Shown: positions 1 to 6,666, counted from the stretch's first letter. The stretch is 11,296 bases of DNA from Actinomycetota bacterium (GCA_003154635.1 PMDX01000087.1:2612-13907); one strand, 5' to 3'. Numbers and translations: made by a program. The notes: a model not told the origin generated them from the sequence alone.

Positions 1-189
1 ATCATCGCGGAAGGCGTGATCGCGGAGCTCAAGAAACTCGATGCCGCGGACATTCCCATAATCGCGGGTGGTCTGATCTCCCCAGCCGACGCGAAAGCAC
101 TCGAAGGCATGGGCGTAACGGGTAACCTCGGCCCCGGCACGCCGATCGAGGACATCATCGAGCACATCAACAACCTGGTACTATCCTGA
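1..189 (+). CDS. Cobalamin (B12)-binding domain of methylmalonyl-CoA mutase type, C-terminal fragment
   Basis: The window opens inside this gene: frame 1 is open from the first base and ends at TGA 187-189, leaving 62 residues. The visible part is the end of a Rossmann-like B12-binding domain. A strand followed by two glycines (IPIIAGGLIS, about residues 18-27), a helix, then GVTGNLGPGTPIEDIIEHI match the GGvIP...L...GV..iFgPGT.i pattern of methylmalonyl-CoA mutase and related acyl-CoA mutases. The glycine-rich turn binds the cobalamin nucleotide tail; the cofactor-ligating DxHxxG motif would lie upstream, outside the window. The gene could be the small stand-alone B12 subunit or the C-terminus of a full mutase; this cannot be decided here. 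In this family such enzymes interconvert methylmalonyl-CoA and succinyl-CoA or isomerise similar acyl-CoAs. It converges on the minus-strand gene ending at 268. Confidence 0.85.
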   Translation: MIAEGVIAELKKLDAADIPIIAGGLISPADAKALEGMGVTGNLGPGTPIEDIIEHINNLVLS

Positions 190-267
190 ACTTCCGTGAC
201 TCCTGAACGTGCGGGGGCGCTATTGCTTCATAAACAGACCTCGATATAGAGGCTTGATGGACGGGGT

Positions 268-1434
268 TTACCAGACCAGGGTATAGGCAGTGGCCTCGGC
301 GCGTTCGGTCCAGGACACCCTGACGGGTTCGCCTTCGAGTGCTTCGACCATGCCGGCAACGAGTCCGGAGGATACCAGAGGTATCAGCGGATTAGTAATG
401 GTTATCCTGACCTTGTTATCCTGCTCGAGGTCCGCCACTCCGTGACCGTAACCCATGCATGCGAGATGCCGGAGCAGGAGAGCGTACTGGCCCTGCCTGT
501 CGCTTGCCAGGAACTCGACGTCTTCTTCGGGCGTGAATCCTACACCACCGCTGAGGATGCTGTCCCTCTGATAGCGCTTTACGGTGTTTGTGATAAGTAT
601 CTCCGCCTCTTCACCGAGTTGCTCGCGAAGGGTCCCAAGCAGTTGCTCGAGGGCATAACACGGCCAGAGGATTATTCTCCTGCCGTTATTCTTGTCAATG
701 ATGACCCCGTCTCGTGGGTCCCATATGTACTGACCGATCGCCTTGGGTACACCGCATCTCGGGCACTTCGACTGGACGTAAGGCTGCGAAACCGGCATTA
801 TCGGCGGCAGCTCGAGCTTGAATTTCTTGTAGATGCCCGGCACCCTCGGAACCGGCTCGGAGTGGTACATGTAGATGCTCTCTTCCTCCGAGATGACATC
901 CTTGAACGCGTTGACCTCTCTCTCGCGGAGGACCAGGTATACGCCCTCGAGGTCTGCCTGGAAAAGGGTCGGGTTGAAAGGGTGGCGTGTGTACAGTGAC
1001 GGGTTCTCAAGGCTGCGGTCTACGGTCGTACCGGCCCCGTACCCGAGCAGGTTCATGTTCATTTCCATGACGTACTCGACGAGGAAGGTGTACCTGGCCA
1101 GGAGAGATGGGAGCCTCAGGTACCATTTATCCGAAGCGAACAGCATCGCGACGTATCCCGCCGACGAGGCTCTCTCCGTATTTCGCGCGATCTCGTAGAC
1201 CTCGTCGTCGCCGAAGTGCGCACCGAGCACGTCCATGACTTCGTTCAACAGGTCGTTTTCCAGGAAGATGAACCGCATGTTCGGGTTCATGTACCTCAGG
1301 GCGAGTGCGCCACCGTCGTCCCAGCGGAAGAGCAGGGACAGCAGCCTGGGGGTGTAACACTTATGGCAGTGGTTCAGCCTCCTGACCTTGTCCCTCGATA
1401 TTCTTTTCATCACGGTCTTGTTGTATTCACTCAC
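268..1434 (-). CDS. Uncharacterised two-module CxxC protein (V4R-like back halves), copy A
   Basis: I do not recognise a named family. The 388-residue protein is two divergent copies of one module. Module 1 (about 23-195) starts HCHKC (C23, C26); module 2 (about 224-388) starts CPRCGVP (C224, C227). After the cysteines come a tryptophan (W38, W238), a Gly-rich turn, GRR in module 2 (251-253), and an LGEE-like helix. Each back half has GYG (131-133, 328-330), then NP (154, 348), a Gly/Glu helix and a final strand; this resembles the C-terminal part of V4R small-molecule-binding domains. The CxxC pairs could bind zinc or act as redox thiols. No signal peptide or membrane segment is seen, so it is probably cytosolic. 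I chose the GTG at 1434, not the ATG at 1503, because AAGAGG lies 5 nt before it and it begins 2 nt after the flavoprotein stop. It is paralogous to the protein at 3910-5148. Confidence 0.75.
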   Translation of the reverse strand: MSEYNKTVMKRISRDKVRRLNHCHKCYTPRLLSLLFRWDDGGALALRYMNPNMRFIFLENDLLNEVMDVLGAHFGDDEVYEIARNTERASSAGYVAMLFASDKWYLRLPSLLARYTFLVEYVMEMNMNLLGYGAGTTVDRSLENPSLYTRHPFNPTLFQADLEGVYLVLREREVNAFKDVISEEESIYMYHSEPVPRVPGIYKKFKLELPPIMPVSQPYVQSKCPRCGVPKAIGQYIWDPRDGVIIDKNNGRRIILWPCYALEQLLGTLREQLGEEAEILITNTVKRYQRDSILSGGVGFTPEEDVEFLASDRQGQYALLLRHLACMGYGHGVADLEQDNKVRITITNPLIPLVSSGLVAGMVEALEGEPVRVSWTERAEATAYTLVW

Positions 1435-1436
1435 GA

Positions 1437-2654
1437 TTACCTCTTCGGCCCGCCGCCGAGCACCAGTGACTTCAGCAGTTTCCACGACGGCGTCATCGTG
1501 CACATCAAATGTAACGCGGTAAGGTAGCTAATGTGTATGTCGCCGGCGAATATTCTACAGTAGAGGTCCATCAACGTCTTCTCGATGGGCTTGTTCCTCT
1601 CAGTCGTCAGCATGAAAAACAGGCGGAAGAGAGTGGGTGACTTCAGCATAAGGAAGACGTGCTCCAACGACCAGGTCGGGAAGAACTCGCACGTCTTCAG
1701 GCGCCATGGGTACGTCCGGAAGGAGTAGTCATTTCTATCGAGGGCCCTCAATGCCTCCTGGGCGGCGGCCCTGCTCGAGTCGAAGCACACCCCGAGCCCT
1801 TCACCGGTAAGTGGCGTGACGCCCAGGTTGTCCCCGACAAACAGTATCCTCTCGGAGTAGGAAGGGACAGCGACGGAGAAAAACCGCTCCGGCCAGACCT
1901 GCATTATCGGTTCTTCTCCCGTGATGTCCTCGCCGAGGTTCTTCTGGATCATCTTGAAAAAGACGCTCTTGAGCAGCTTCATATTTCCTGCAGAGCCGCC
2001 TGTTATTCCGGCATTGAGCCCTTTCTCCTCGGGGAAGAACCACGCATAGCCCGGAACCCCGTCGAGAATCGGGGTGTAATCGACTATGAGCCTGGAAGGC
2101 ATGTCGAGCTCCGGGAGCCTCGCCATATAGAGGAACTCCTTGCGACCGATCGAATCGAGCCCGAGCGTCCTCTTTGTGAGCCCGTTGACTCCGTCCGCAG
2201 CTATGAGAACTTTCCCGGTGAAAGTTCCCTCTTTCGTCTCAACGGACACGCCATCGGAAGTCCTGTGGATGCGGGTCGCGGGCGTCTCGGTGTACACGGT
2301 CACGCCCGCGTCTCTTACGCGGTCGAGAAGAAAGGAGTCGAGGACTTGACGGCGGATCACCTTACCAAAGCCTTTCTTTGTGGCTTTGGCCTCCATGTCC
2401 CTGAACCTTGGATTCAGACCGTCGATATCCCTGCCCGCAAGGGAGGCGATGTCGATGCCCAGTTGCTCCCGCGACCTTCTCATGACCCGCCCCGAAACCC
2501 CACCGGCGCAAACTTTGTCACGGCCCTGGCGCTTCGCCTCCAGGAGCACGATGCTTTCGGTCAGCTCCGGTCGCATAGCAACGAGCTGCATGGCCGAGAA
2601 AGAACCCGCAGGGCCACCGCCGAGGACTATGACGTCTTTCTTCTCTTCCACCAT
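1437..2654 (-). CDS. FAD-dependent oxidoreductase, geranylgeranyl reductase family
   Basis: A 405-residue flavoprotein. The N-terminal FAD site is VIVLGGGPAGS (GxGxxG at 12-17), followed by an acidic E39 at the end of strand 2. DKVCAGGVSGR (47-57) matches the Cys-Gly-Gly segment typical of geranylgeranyl reductases. DGVNG (154-158) is the second FAD motif, PGYAWFFP (201-208) matches the family's YxWxFP substrate-pocket motif, and GDNLGVTPLTGEGLG (274-288) is the third FAD motif. Known members hydrogenate isoprenoid double bonds in chlorophyll side chains, archaeal lipids or quinones; others act on different polyenes, so the substrate is unassigned. The C-terminus (about 330-405) is hydrophobic and may lie on the membrane. 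I chose ATG 2654 over GTG 2663 because AAGGTGG lies 5 nt before it. It is followed at once by the CxxC module gene; the activase gene lies 130 nt upstream on the same strand, so that gap may hold its own promoter. Confidence 0.85.
   Translation of the reverse strand: MVEEKKDVIVLGGGPAGSFSAMQLVAMRPELTESIVLLEAKRQGRDKVCAGGVSGRVMRRSREQLGIDIASLAGRDIDGLNPRFRDMEAKATKKGFGKVIRRQVLDSFLLDRVRDAGVTVYTETPATRIHRTSDGVSVETKEGTFTGKVLIAADGVNGLTKRTLGLDSIGRKEFLYMARLPELDMPSRLIVDYTPILDGVPGYAWFFPEEKGLNAGITGGSAGNMKLLKSVFFKMIQKNLGEDITGEEPIMQVWPERFFSVAVPSYSERILFVGDNLGVTPLTGEGLGVCFDSSRAAAQEALRALDRNDYSFRTYPWRLKTCEFFPTWSLEHVFLMLKSPTLFRLFFMLTTERNKPIEKTLMDLYCRIFAGDIHISYLTALHLMCTMTPSWKLLKSLVLGGGPKR
1440..1445 (-). promoter_or_regulatory. 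Ribosome binding site AAGAGG, inside the end of the upstream flavoprotein gene
   Basis: AAGAGG sits in the last two sense codons of the flavoprotein gene, 5 nt before the GTG at 1434. It fixes the start of the CxxC protein and implies translational coupling. The longer reading from ATG 1503 would overlap the flavoprotein by 67 nt, and its extra N-terminus has no counterpart in the paralogue. Confidence 0.6.
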
Positions 2655-2659
2655 CTCCC

Positions 2660-2666
2660 CCACCTT
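2660..2666 (-). promoter_or_regulatory. Ribosome binding site AAGGTGG for the flavoprotein gene
   Basis: AAGGTGG ends 5 nt before ATG 2654, an ideal distance. The alternative GTG at 2663 lies inside this site, which rules it out as the likely start. Confidence 0.6.
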
Positions 2667-2784
2667 AGTTCAGCCTAAAACTCACGTTGCATTCTAGCAC
2701 GCCGGTACAGCTCTCATTCCCACTTTTTTCACCATTTAATGGCTAGATGGCAGGAGTCCCATCGCGGAATGCACGAGGAGCCGG

Positions 2785-3708
2785 TCAAATTACATGAACG
2801 CCCCGGTCCTCGAATATCTTGACGCAGGAAGCGACTTCTTCGGAGGTCATCCATGAAGTCATGCCGGGGACACCCTCGTACGGGCTGCGCCCGCCTATCT
2901 TCTCGCATTTCTCATGCCAGAGCGGGTTGTACGGGAGCAGCGCCACCCTGTCCAGGCCCAGCTCGCTCAGGAAGCCGGCGACGGCGGTGAGGTTCTCCCG
3001 CGTTGCGGTGATGCCGGGGACGAGCGGCATCCGGATGAGGAGATCCACGTCAGTACTCTCGCCCAGGCGCGAGAGCCTGGATATATTCTCGAGTATCGCC
3101 GTGTTGGACACCCCGCAGTGCCGCCTGTGCTCGTCAAAGTCCATCAGCTTGATGTCGAGATAGACCGTATCGACGTGCGGAAGGACGAGTTCGGCGAACC
3201 TTCCGAAATCGAACAGGCCGCATGTCTCTACCAGGACATGGACCCCCCTGGCTTTGAGCGCGGCGGCCAGCGTGCCGGCGAACTCAATATTGAGGAGTGG
3301 CTCTCCCCCGGAGAGCGTCACTCCGCCCCCGGATACGCGGAAAAACGGCTCGTCTTTCGCGATCTCGGAAATCAGGGACTCCACCGTCATCTCCACGCCG
3401 ACCCTCTCGAGAGCCCCCGAAGGACAGGCCTCGACGCACTCCAGGCACAGGTCGCACCTGGCCCGGTCCACGAAGCAGGCGTTGTCGTTTGACAGGGCGC
3501 CGGCCGGGCAGATTTCCATGCAGGTGCAGCACCCGATGCACGTCTTCGCGTCAAACGATAGCTCGGTTCTGGCACTCTTGCTCTCGGGGTTATGGCACCA
3601 GTCGCAGGAAAGAGGGCAACCCTTGAAGAAGATGACGGTCCGGATGCCGGGTCCGTCATCAAGCGAGTTTCCCTTGACCTCGAGAATCAACGCTTTGCCT
3701 TCCGTCAT
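2785..3708 (-). CDS. Glycyl-radical enzyme activating enzyme (radical SAM, PflA-like with two-cluster ferredoxin insert)
   Basis: A 307-residue radical SAM protein. C31, C35 and C38 (CPLSCDWC, CxxxCxxC) bind the [4Fe-4S] cluster that cleaves S-adenosylmethionine. A ferredoxin-like insert follows, with CIGCCTCMEIC (C57, C60, C63, C67) and CDLCLECVEAC (C85, C88, C91, C95), enough for two more clusters. SGGGVTLSGGEPLL (126-139) holds the SAM-contacting GGE motif. DDGPGIRT near the N-terminus is typical. The insert separates it from plain PflA and groups it with activases of diol/glycerol dehydratases, hydroxyphenylacetate decarboxylase, choline lyase and similar enzymes. Its job would be to place a glycyl radical on a partner enzyme, but no such enzyme is in the window, so the partner and pathway are unknown. 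The ATG at 3708 has AAGGTGA 3 nt upstream. The gene is full length with all expected cysteines. Confidence 0.93.
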   Translation of the reverse strand: MTEGKALILEVKGNSLDDGPGIRTVIFFKGCPLSCDWCHNPESKSARTELSFDAKTCIGCCTCMEICPAGALSNDNACFVDRARCDLCLECVEACPSGALERVGVEMTVESLISEIAKDEPFFRVSGGGVTLSGGEPLLNIEFAGTLAAALKARGVHVLVETCGLFDFGRFAELVLPHVDTVYLDIKLMDFDEHRRHCGVSNTAILENISRLSRLGESTDVDLLIRMPLVPGITATRENLTAVAGFLSELGLDRVALLPYNPLWHEKCEKIGGRSPYEGVPGMTSWMTSEEVASCVKIFEDRGVHVI

Positions 3709-3909
3709 GCCTCACCTTCATGCTTCGCACGGCCCGCGCCTGTCTCCACTCTAGTACTGCGGGGCTACCGAATCCATGATATCGAACTCCATGACCATGA
3801 TTCGAACCCGCTTCCGCCGGCATTAGCCAGTCGTCCAGGAATTCATGTATCATGAGCGTCGGAATACCGTCTAAACCAAATGGAGCAAAAAGCCGACCCG
3901 TATTAGTAC
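3709..3909. promoter_or_regulatory. Divergent intergenic region between activase (-) and CxxC module protein (+)
   Basis: These 201 nt separate two divergently transcribed genes and so should hold promoters for both. I cannot point to convincing -35/-10 pairs. The clearest structure is the direct repeat at 3774-3807. Confidence 0.45.
3774..3807. repeat. Tandem 13-14-nt direct repeat, possible operator
   Basis: CCATGAT-A-TCGAAC (3774-3787) recurs as CCATGAT-TCGAAC (3795-3807), starting 21 nt apart, about two helical turns. A partial copy, CCATGA (3789-3794), lies between. CGAATCCATG (3770-3779) is also a near-mirror of CATGATTCG (3796-3804). Its position between divergent genes suits a regulator binding site; this is inference. 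Confidence 0.35.
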
Positions 3910-5148
3910 GTGAAAAAAAGTCGTGTTGGGGGCATCGATGATATCCGGGGCCTTACGCGGACCGATATACGCAACAAGACTATCAGGGCATACTTTGAAA
4001 CACCGGTTCGGGGAGGGCCTTACAGGATGAACGTTTGTGAAAACTGCGGCGTTCCGCTCGCCATAAGCAAGGAATTCAACTGGGAATCCAACGGCATAAT
4101 CTCCCTGAAGAGCTCGCCCAGGAATCGTGTTGTCTTCTATGAGTCCGAGAACATCGATCTGCTCTTCAAGGGAATCGAGGAGCTGATCGGATTGCCGATC
4201 GAGCACATTGTCATCGAAAGCCGGTACCGCGAGACCAGGAGATACCTGGAGAGGGCATTTCCAGCCCACGTCCGCGAAGCAATCGCGCGTGTCGCCACGA
4301 TTGAAGACGATGACAGCCCGGCAATAACAGCCGAGGAAAAAGTCGCGTTGCTGGCGGCGATAAAGCCGATCATATTCAGCATTATCGAACTCAGCAGGGT
4401 CTATGGATATGGGGATGAAAAGCCCAGCGACCTATGGGAAACAGGCGGTGAATACCCCTGGCGCGAGCTGACGGTGCGAGATCCATATTCCCTCCTGTTC
4501 ATCGCGGGCGACGGCCTGGGCTCCGATGAGGCGTGTGAATCCAGGAGCATGAAGGTCGAGTACAAGGATATCGGGGACAACACGTACGAGATAAAGATGT
4601 CACCGGGCGAGCATCCCGTCGCTCTGAAGGAGAGGCTGAGAGGAAAGCGCTACGATTTCAAACCCGGAGACATCCACTGGGACCGGTGCCCGGCATGCCG
4701 CATCCCCCTTGAAGTGGCACAACACCGCTGGAACGCGCAAAAAGGAACGATCATCGACGCTTCGACAGGCAGGAGAATGGCCTTCTTCGGGCCTATGACC
4801 GCGGACTCCATCTTTCAAGACCTCGAATCGGAGCTGGGTGAAGCTATACCGGAGACTGTAATCGAAGCCCAGAGGCTATACATAAAGAACGCATGGGGCG
4901 GCGAGCGATGGAACCGTGACCGCGAAAGCTTCCAGCACCTGATTGCCCTCCCAGGTCTCGGCAATATGGTCGGGTTCGAAGGAGACAGGACTCACCTGAG
5001 TTTGACCATCGAGAACCCCAGTCTGCACCTTCCACTTGTCGGCACAGTGCAAGCCCTGGTCGAGATGGCATATAGAATAGACACCTCCACCATAGAATGG
5101 GAACTGGCCGCCGACGGCGACCTGAGCGTCACGGTGATAGTGAGGTAA
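3910..5148 (+). CDS. Uncharacterised two-module CxxC protein (V4R-like back halves), copy B
   Basis: A 412-residue paralogue of the protein at 268-1434 with the same two-module layout; no named family recognised. Module 1 (about 43-232) begins CENCGVPLAI (C43, C46), with W58, GYG at 166-168, DP at 191-192 and an IAGDG helix start. Module 2 (about 260-412) begins CPACRIPLEV (C260, C263), with W274, TGRRM (286-290), an LESELGE helix (305-311), GLG (349-351), NP (369-370) and a closing strand. The N-terminal lead contains RNKT, matching YNKT ahead of the first CxxC in copy A, so the true start lies upstream of that point. GTG 3910 is the only usual in-frame start there, because TAG 3904-3906 closes the frame just upstream. 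No good ribosome binding site precedes it; GGAG lies over 20 nt away. No membrane segment or signal peptide is seen. The cysteines may bind zinc or be redox-active. Confidence 0.75.
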   Translation: MKKSRVGGIDDIRGLTRTDIRNKTIRAYFETPVRGGPYRMNVCENCGVPLAISKEFNWESNGIISLKSSPRNRVVFYESENIDLLFKGIEELIGLPIEHIVIESRYRETRRYLERAFPAHVREAIARVATIEDDDSPAITAEEKVALLAAIKPIIFSIIELSRVYGYGDEKPSDLWETGGEYPWRELTVRDPYSLLFIAGDGLGSDEACESRSMKVEYKDIGDNTYEIKMSPGEHPVALKERLRGKRYDFKPGDIHWDRCPACRIPLEVAQHRWNAQKGTIIDASTGRRMAFFGPMTADSIFQDLESELGEAIPETVIEAQRLYIKNAWGGERWNRDRESFQHLIALPGLGNMVGFEGDRTHLSLTIENPSLHLPLVGTVQALVEMAYRIDTSTIEWELAADGDLSVTVIVR

Positions 5149-5289
5149 CATACGCTGCCGCAGTCTACCGCCGGGCTCCCCGAGTCGCTTATGTGCTCCC
5201 CAAAGGCCTGCCTGGAGGCGTGCGGCAACGAAGCTGTATCTATAAGTCGGCATTGGATATGATTGATGCCAGGTGCTCTCAAGCGATCT

Positions 5290-5295
5290 GGAGGT
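5290..5295 (+). promoter_or_regulatory. Ribosome binding site GGAGGT for the MBL-fold hydrolase
   Basis: GGAGGT ends 6 nt before ATG 5302. It sets the start there rather than at ATG 5263, which would add 13 residues unlike the family. Confidence 0.75.
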
Positions 5296-5301
5296 CAGTC
5301 G

Positions 5302-6003
5302 ATGGAATTTGAGGTCTTCCCCATAAAGTCATTCATGGCGAACGCTTATCTCATCAAGGGGGAAAGAATCGCCCTTGTCGATACGCTGACCCCCCTGGAC
5401 TGGCGCGGGTTTCAGAAGAAGCTTTCCGTCCTGCGCGTGTCCCCGAGGGACATCGAGTTCATCCTCATCACTCACAACCACGGAGACCACTGCGGCAACC
5501 TCGCAAGGCTGAAAGAGCTTTCCGGCGCCACCATCATCGCGGGGGAAGCCGATATCGCTGTCATCCAGGGTACCGAGCCGCCACGCAGGCCGAGCAACTT
5601 GAGCGTTCCGGGCAAGATAATGGGCAGGATACCAGGGTCGATTCTCGAATGGTATCAGCGATTCGATCCGGTCGATGTGGATCGCTCGGTATCGGGCGGA
5701 GAGACGATCGAGGAGTTGGGCCTGGAGGTTCTGGCACTTCAGGGGCACACAACCGGCGGCATGGGCTACTACGACGCCGAGGGCAGGCGTGCCTTCATTG
5801 GAGACCTCGTGTCTAACTATCGAGGCTCCGCCGGGATGCCGGTGCTATCCGCGAGTGAGAGCGTCGAGAAGATATACGCCGCGCAGGATAAGCTGGCGGG
5901 CCTCGACCTGGATATCGCATACCCCGGGCACGGGGCGGCTATCCGGCCACGCGCCTCGGAGACGATCGGCAGGATGCTGCTCGAAAAAAGAGCGAAGACC
6001 TGA
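5302..6003 (+). CDS. Metallo-beta-lactamase-fold hydrolase (glyoxalase II-like)
   Basis: A 233-residue single-domain MBL-fold protein. The metal-binding motif is THNHGDHCG (H58, H60, D62, H63); further ligands are H149 in LQGHTTGG, D168 in FIGDLV and H210 in YPGHG. The set is complete for a dinuclear Zn or Fe site. N-terminal strands (VFPIKSFMANAYLI, IALVDT) are typical of the glyoxalase II-like branch, which hydrolyses thioesters, lactones or similar esters; the substrate is not readable. There is no C-terminal flavodoxin domain as in flavo-diiron proteins, and no signal peptide. The gene stops 30 nt before the selenoperoxiredoxin gene on the same strand, so the two probably share a transcript. 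A weak -10-like TATGAT occurs at 5258-5263 without a good -35. Confidence 0.9.
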   Translation: MEFEVFPIKSFMANAYLIKGERIALVDTLTPLDWRGFQKKLSVLRVSPRDIEFILITHNHGDHCGNLARLKELSGATIIAGEADIAVIQGTEPPRRPSNLSVPGKIMGRIPGSILEWYQRFDPVDVDRSVSGGETIEELGLEVLALQGHTTGGMGYYDAEGRRAFIGDLVSNYRGSAGMPVLSASESVEKIYAAQDKLAGLDLDIAYPGHGAAIRPRASETIGRMLLEKRAKT

Positions 6004-6033
6004 ACGTGACCTGATCGAGATGGGGTGGTGGAA

Positions 6034-6522
6034 GTGCCAAAGGAGAACAAGGTCCTGGTTGTGGGGAACAAGGCCCCGGATTTTGCCCTGCCCGACGCTT
6101 CAACGGGCGAGATGGTCAGCCTGGGCGACTTGCTGGGACAACCGCTGATGATCATCTTCGGCCGGGGCACATGGTGACCGCACTGCCGACAGTATATGGG
6201 TCATATACAAGGTATCTATGATGAGTTCGAGAAGCGCGGCGCGCGGGCGGTCGTCATCCTGGCCGAAAGCCTGCCCCGCATGCAGGAGTTCCTGAAAGAC
6301 CACCAGTATCCCTTCCCTCTGCTGTCCGACGTCAGACGCGTGGTGACCAAGGAATACGGGGTATACGTCAGGGTCAACTTCGAGTCCGTCAACATAGCCC
6401 GCCCTGCTGACTTCATCCTCGATGCTGACGGGACGATCAAGTACAACTACATAGGCAGGATCCAGACGGACTTTCCCCCGGACGAGGATCTCCTGGCGGT
6501 CTTCGACAGCCTGAAGAGCTGA
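6034..6522 (+). CDS. Selenocysteine-containing peroxiredoxin-like protein (AhpC/TSA family, UxxC); TGA 6175-6177 read as Sec
   Basis: Reading through one in-frame TGA gives a complete 162-residue thioredoxin-fold peroxiredoxin. The upstream part has NKAPDFALPDASTGEMVSL (12-30) and MIIFGRGTW (39-47). The TGA is codon 48, followed by PHCRQYM. Cysteine relatives read F.RGTWCPyC, so TGA replaces the peroxidatic cysteine and C51 is the likely resolving thiol (UxxC). Downstream, FPLLSD, YGVYVRVN and RPADFILDADGTIKYNYIG fit the family, and both sides are well conserved in type. A hairpin suited to SelB lies at 6192-6208. The expected role is reduction of peroxides or disulfides with thiol electrons in the cytoplasm. 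The start is GTG 6034, with GGTGG 5 nt upstream; in-frame GTGs at 6025 and 6028 are alternatives. A gene finder treating TGA as stop would report only 6196-6522. Selenium-insertion genes must lie elsewhere. Confidence 0.88.
6192..6208 (+). promoter_or_regulatory. Putative bacterial SECIS hairpin
   Basis: GTATATG (6192-6198) pairs perfectly with CATATAC (6202-6208) around the 3-nt loop GGT (6199-6201). The loop begins 22 nt after the TGA at 6175-6177. Known bacterial SECIS elements lie in the coding region just after the UGA, with a short stem and a G near the start of the apical loop; E. coli fdhF also shows GGU in its loop. The lower stem toward the TGA is not obvious by eye. Confidence 0.75.
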
Positions 6523-6666
6523 ACACCCGATGCTGAGTTCTCGACCGAGCCATGTGGCAGAGCGTTGGACCGTCGTGCGGAAGCATAGCCTGCGTCATCT
6601 CAGATCACGCTGATCGCCGCCTGTAGGACCGCCCGGACGATTCAAGCTCTGGTAACTTCCTAGGCA

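Noticed and set aside
442..999. Long plus-strand reading frame opposite CxxC copy A.
   Set aside because: Its protein resembles nothing, and the minus-strand frame is supported by a clear paralogue. The same applies to long frames opposite the flavoprotein and both LCP genes.
1435..1503. Longer N-terminus of CxxC copy A from ATG 1503, overlapping the flavoprotein.
   Set aside because: GTG 1434 has a good ribosome binding site, and the extra residues have no match in copy B.
3795..3815. GGGTTCGAATC on the minus strand looks like a tRNA T-loop; considered tRNA-Sec because of the selenoprotein.
   Set aside because: The flanking bases (GCGGG and CATGG) do not pair as a T-stem, and no acceptor, D or anticodon arm can be laid out.
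5156..5227. TGCCGCA/TGCGGCA inverted repeat after CxxC copy B as a terminator.
   Set aside because: The loop is 58 nt and no T-run follows.
6175..6177. TGA as a true stop or pseudogene lesion in the peroxiredoxin gene.
   Set aside because: It falls exactly on the catalytic cysteine codon, the frame is intact on both sides, and a SECIS-like hairpin follows. A random nonsense mutation would rarely meet all three.
6196..6522. Separate short gene starting at ATG 6196.
   Set aside because: It has no ribosome binding site (the upstream bases are the active-site codons) and begins in the middle of a peroxiredoxin fold.
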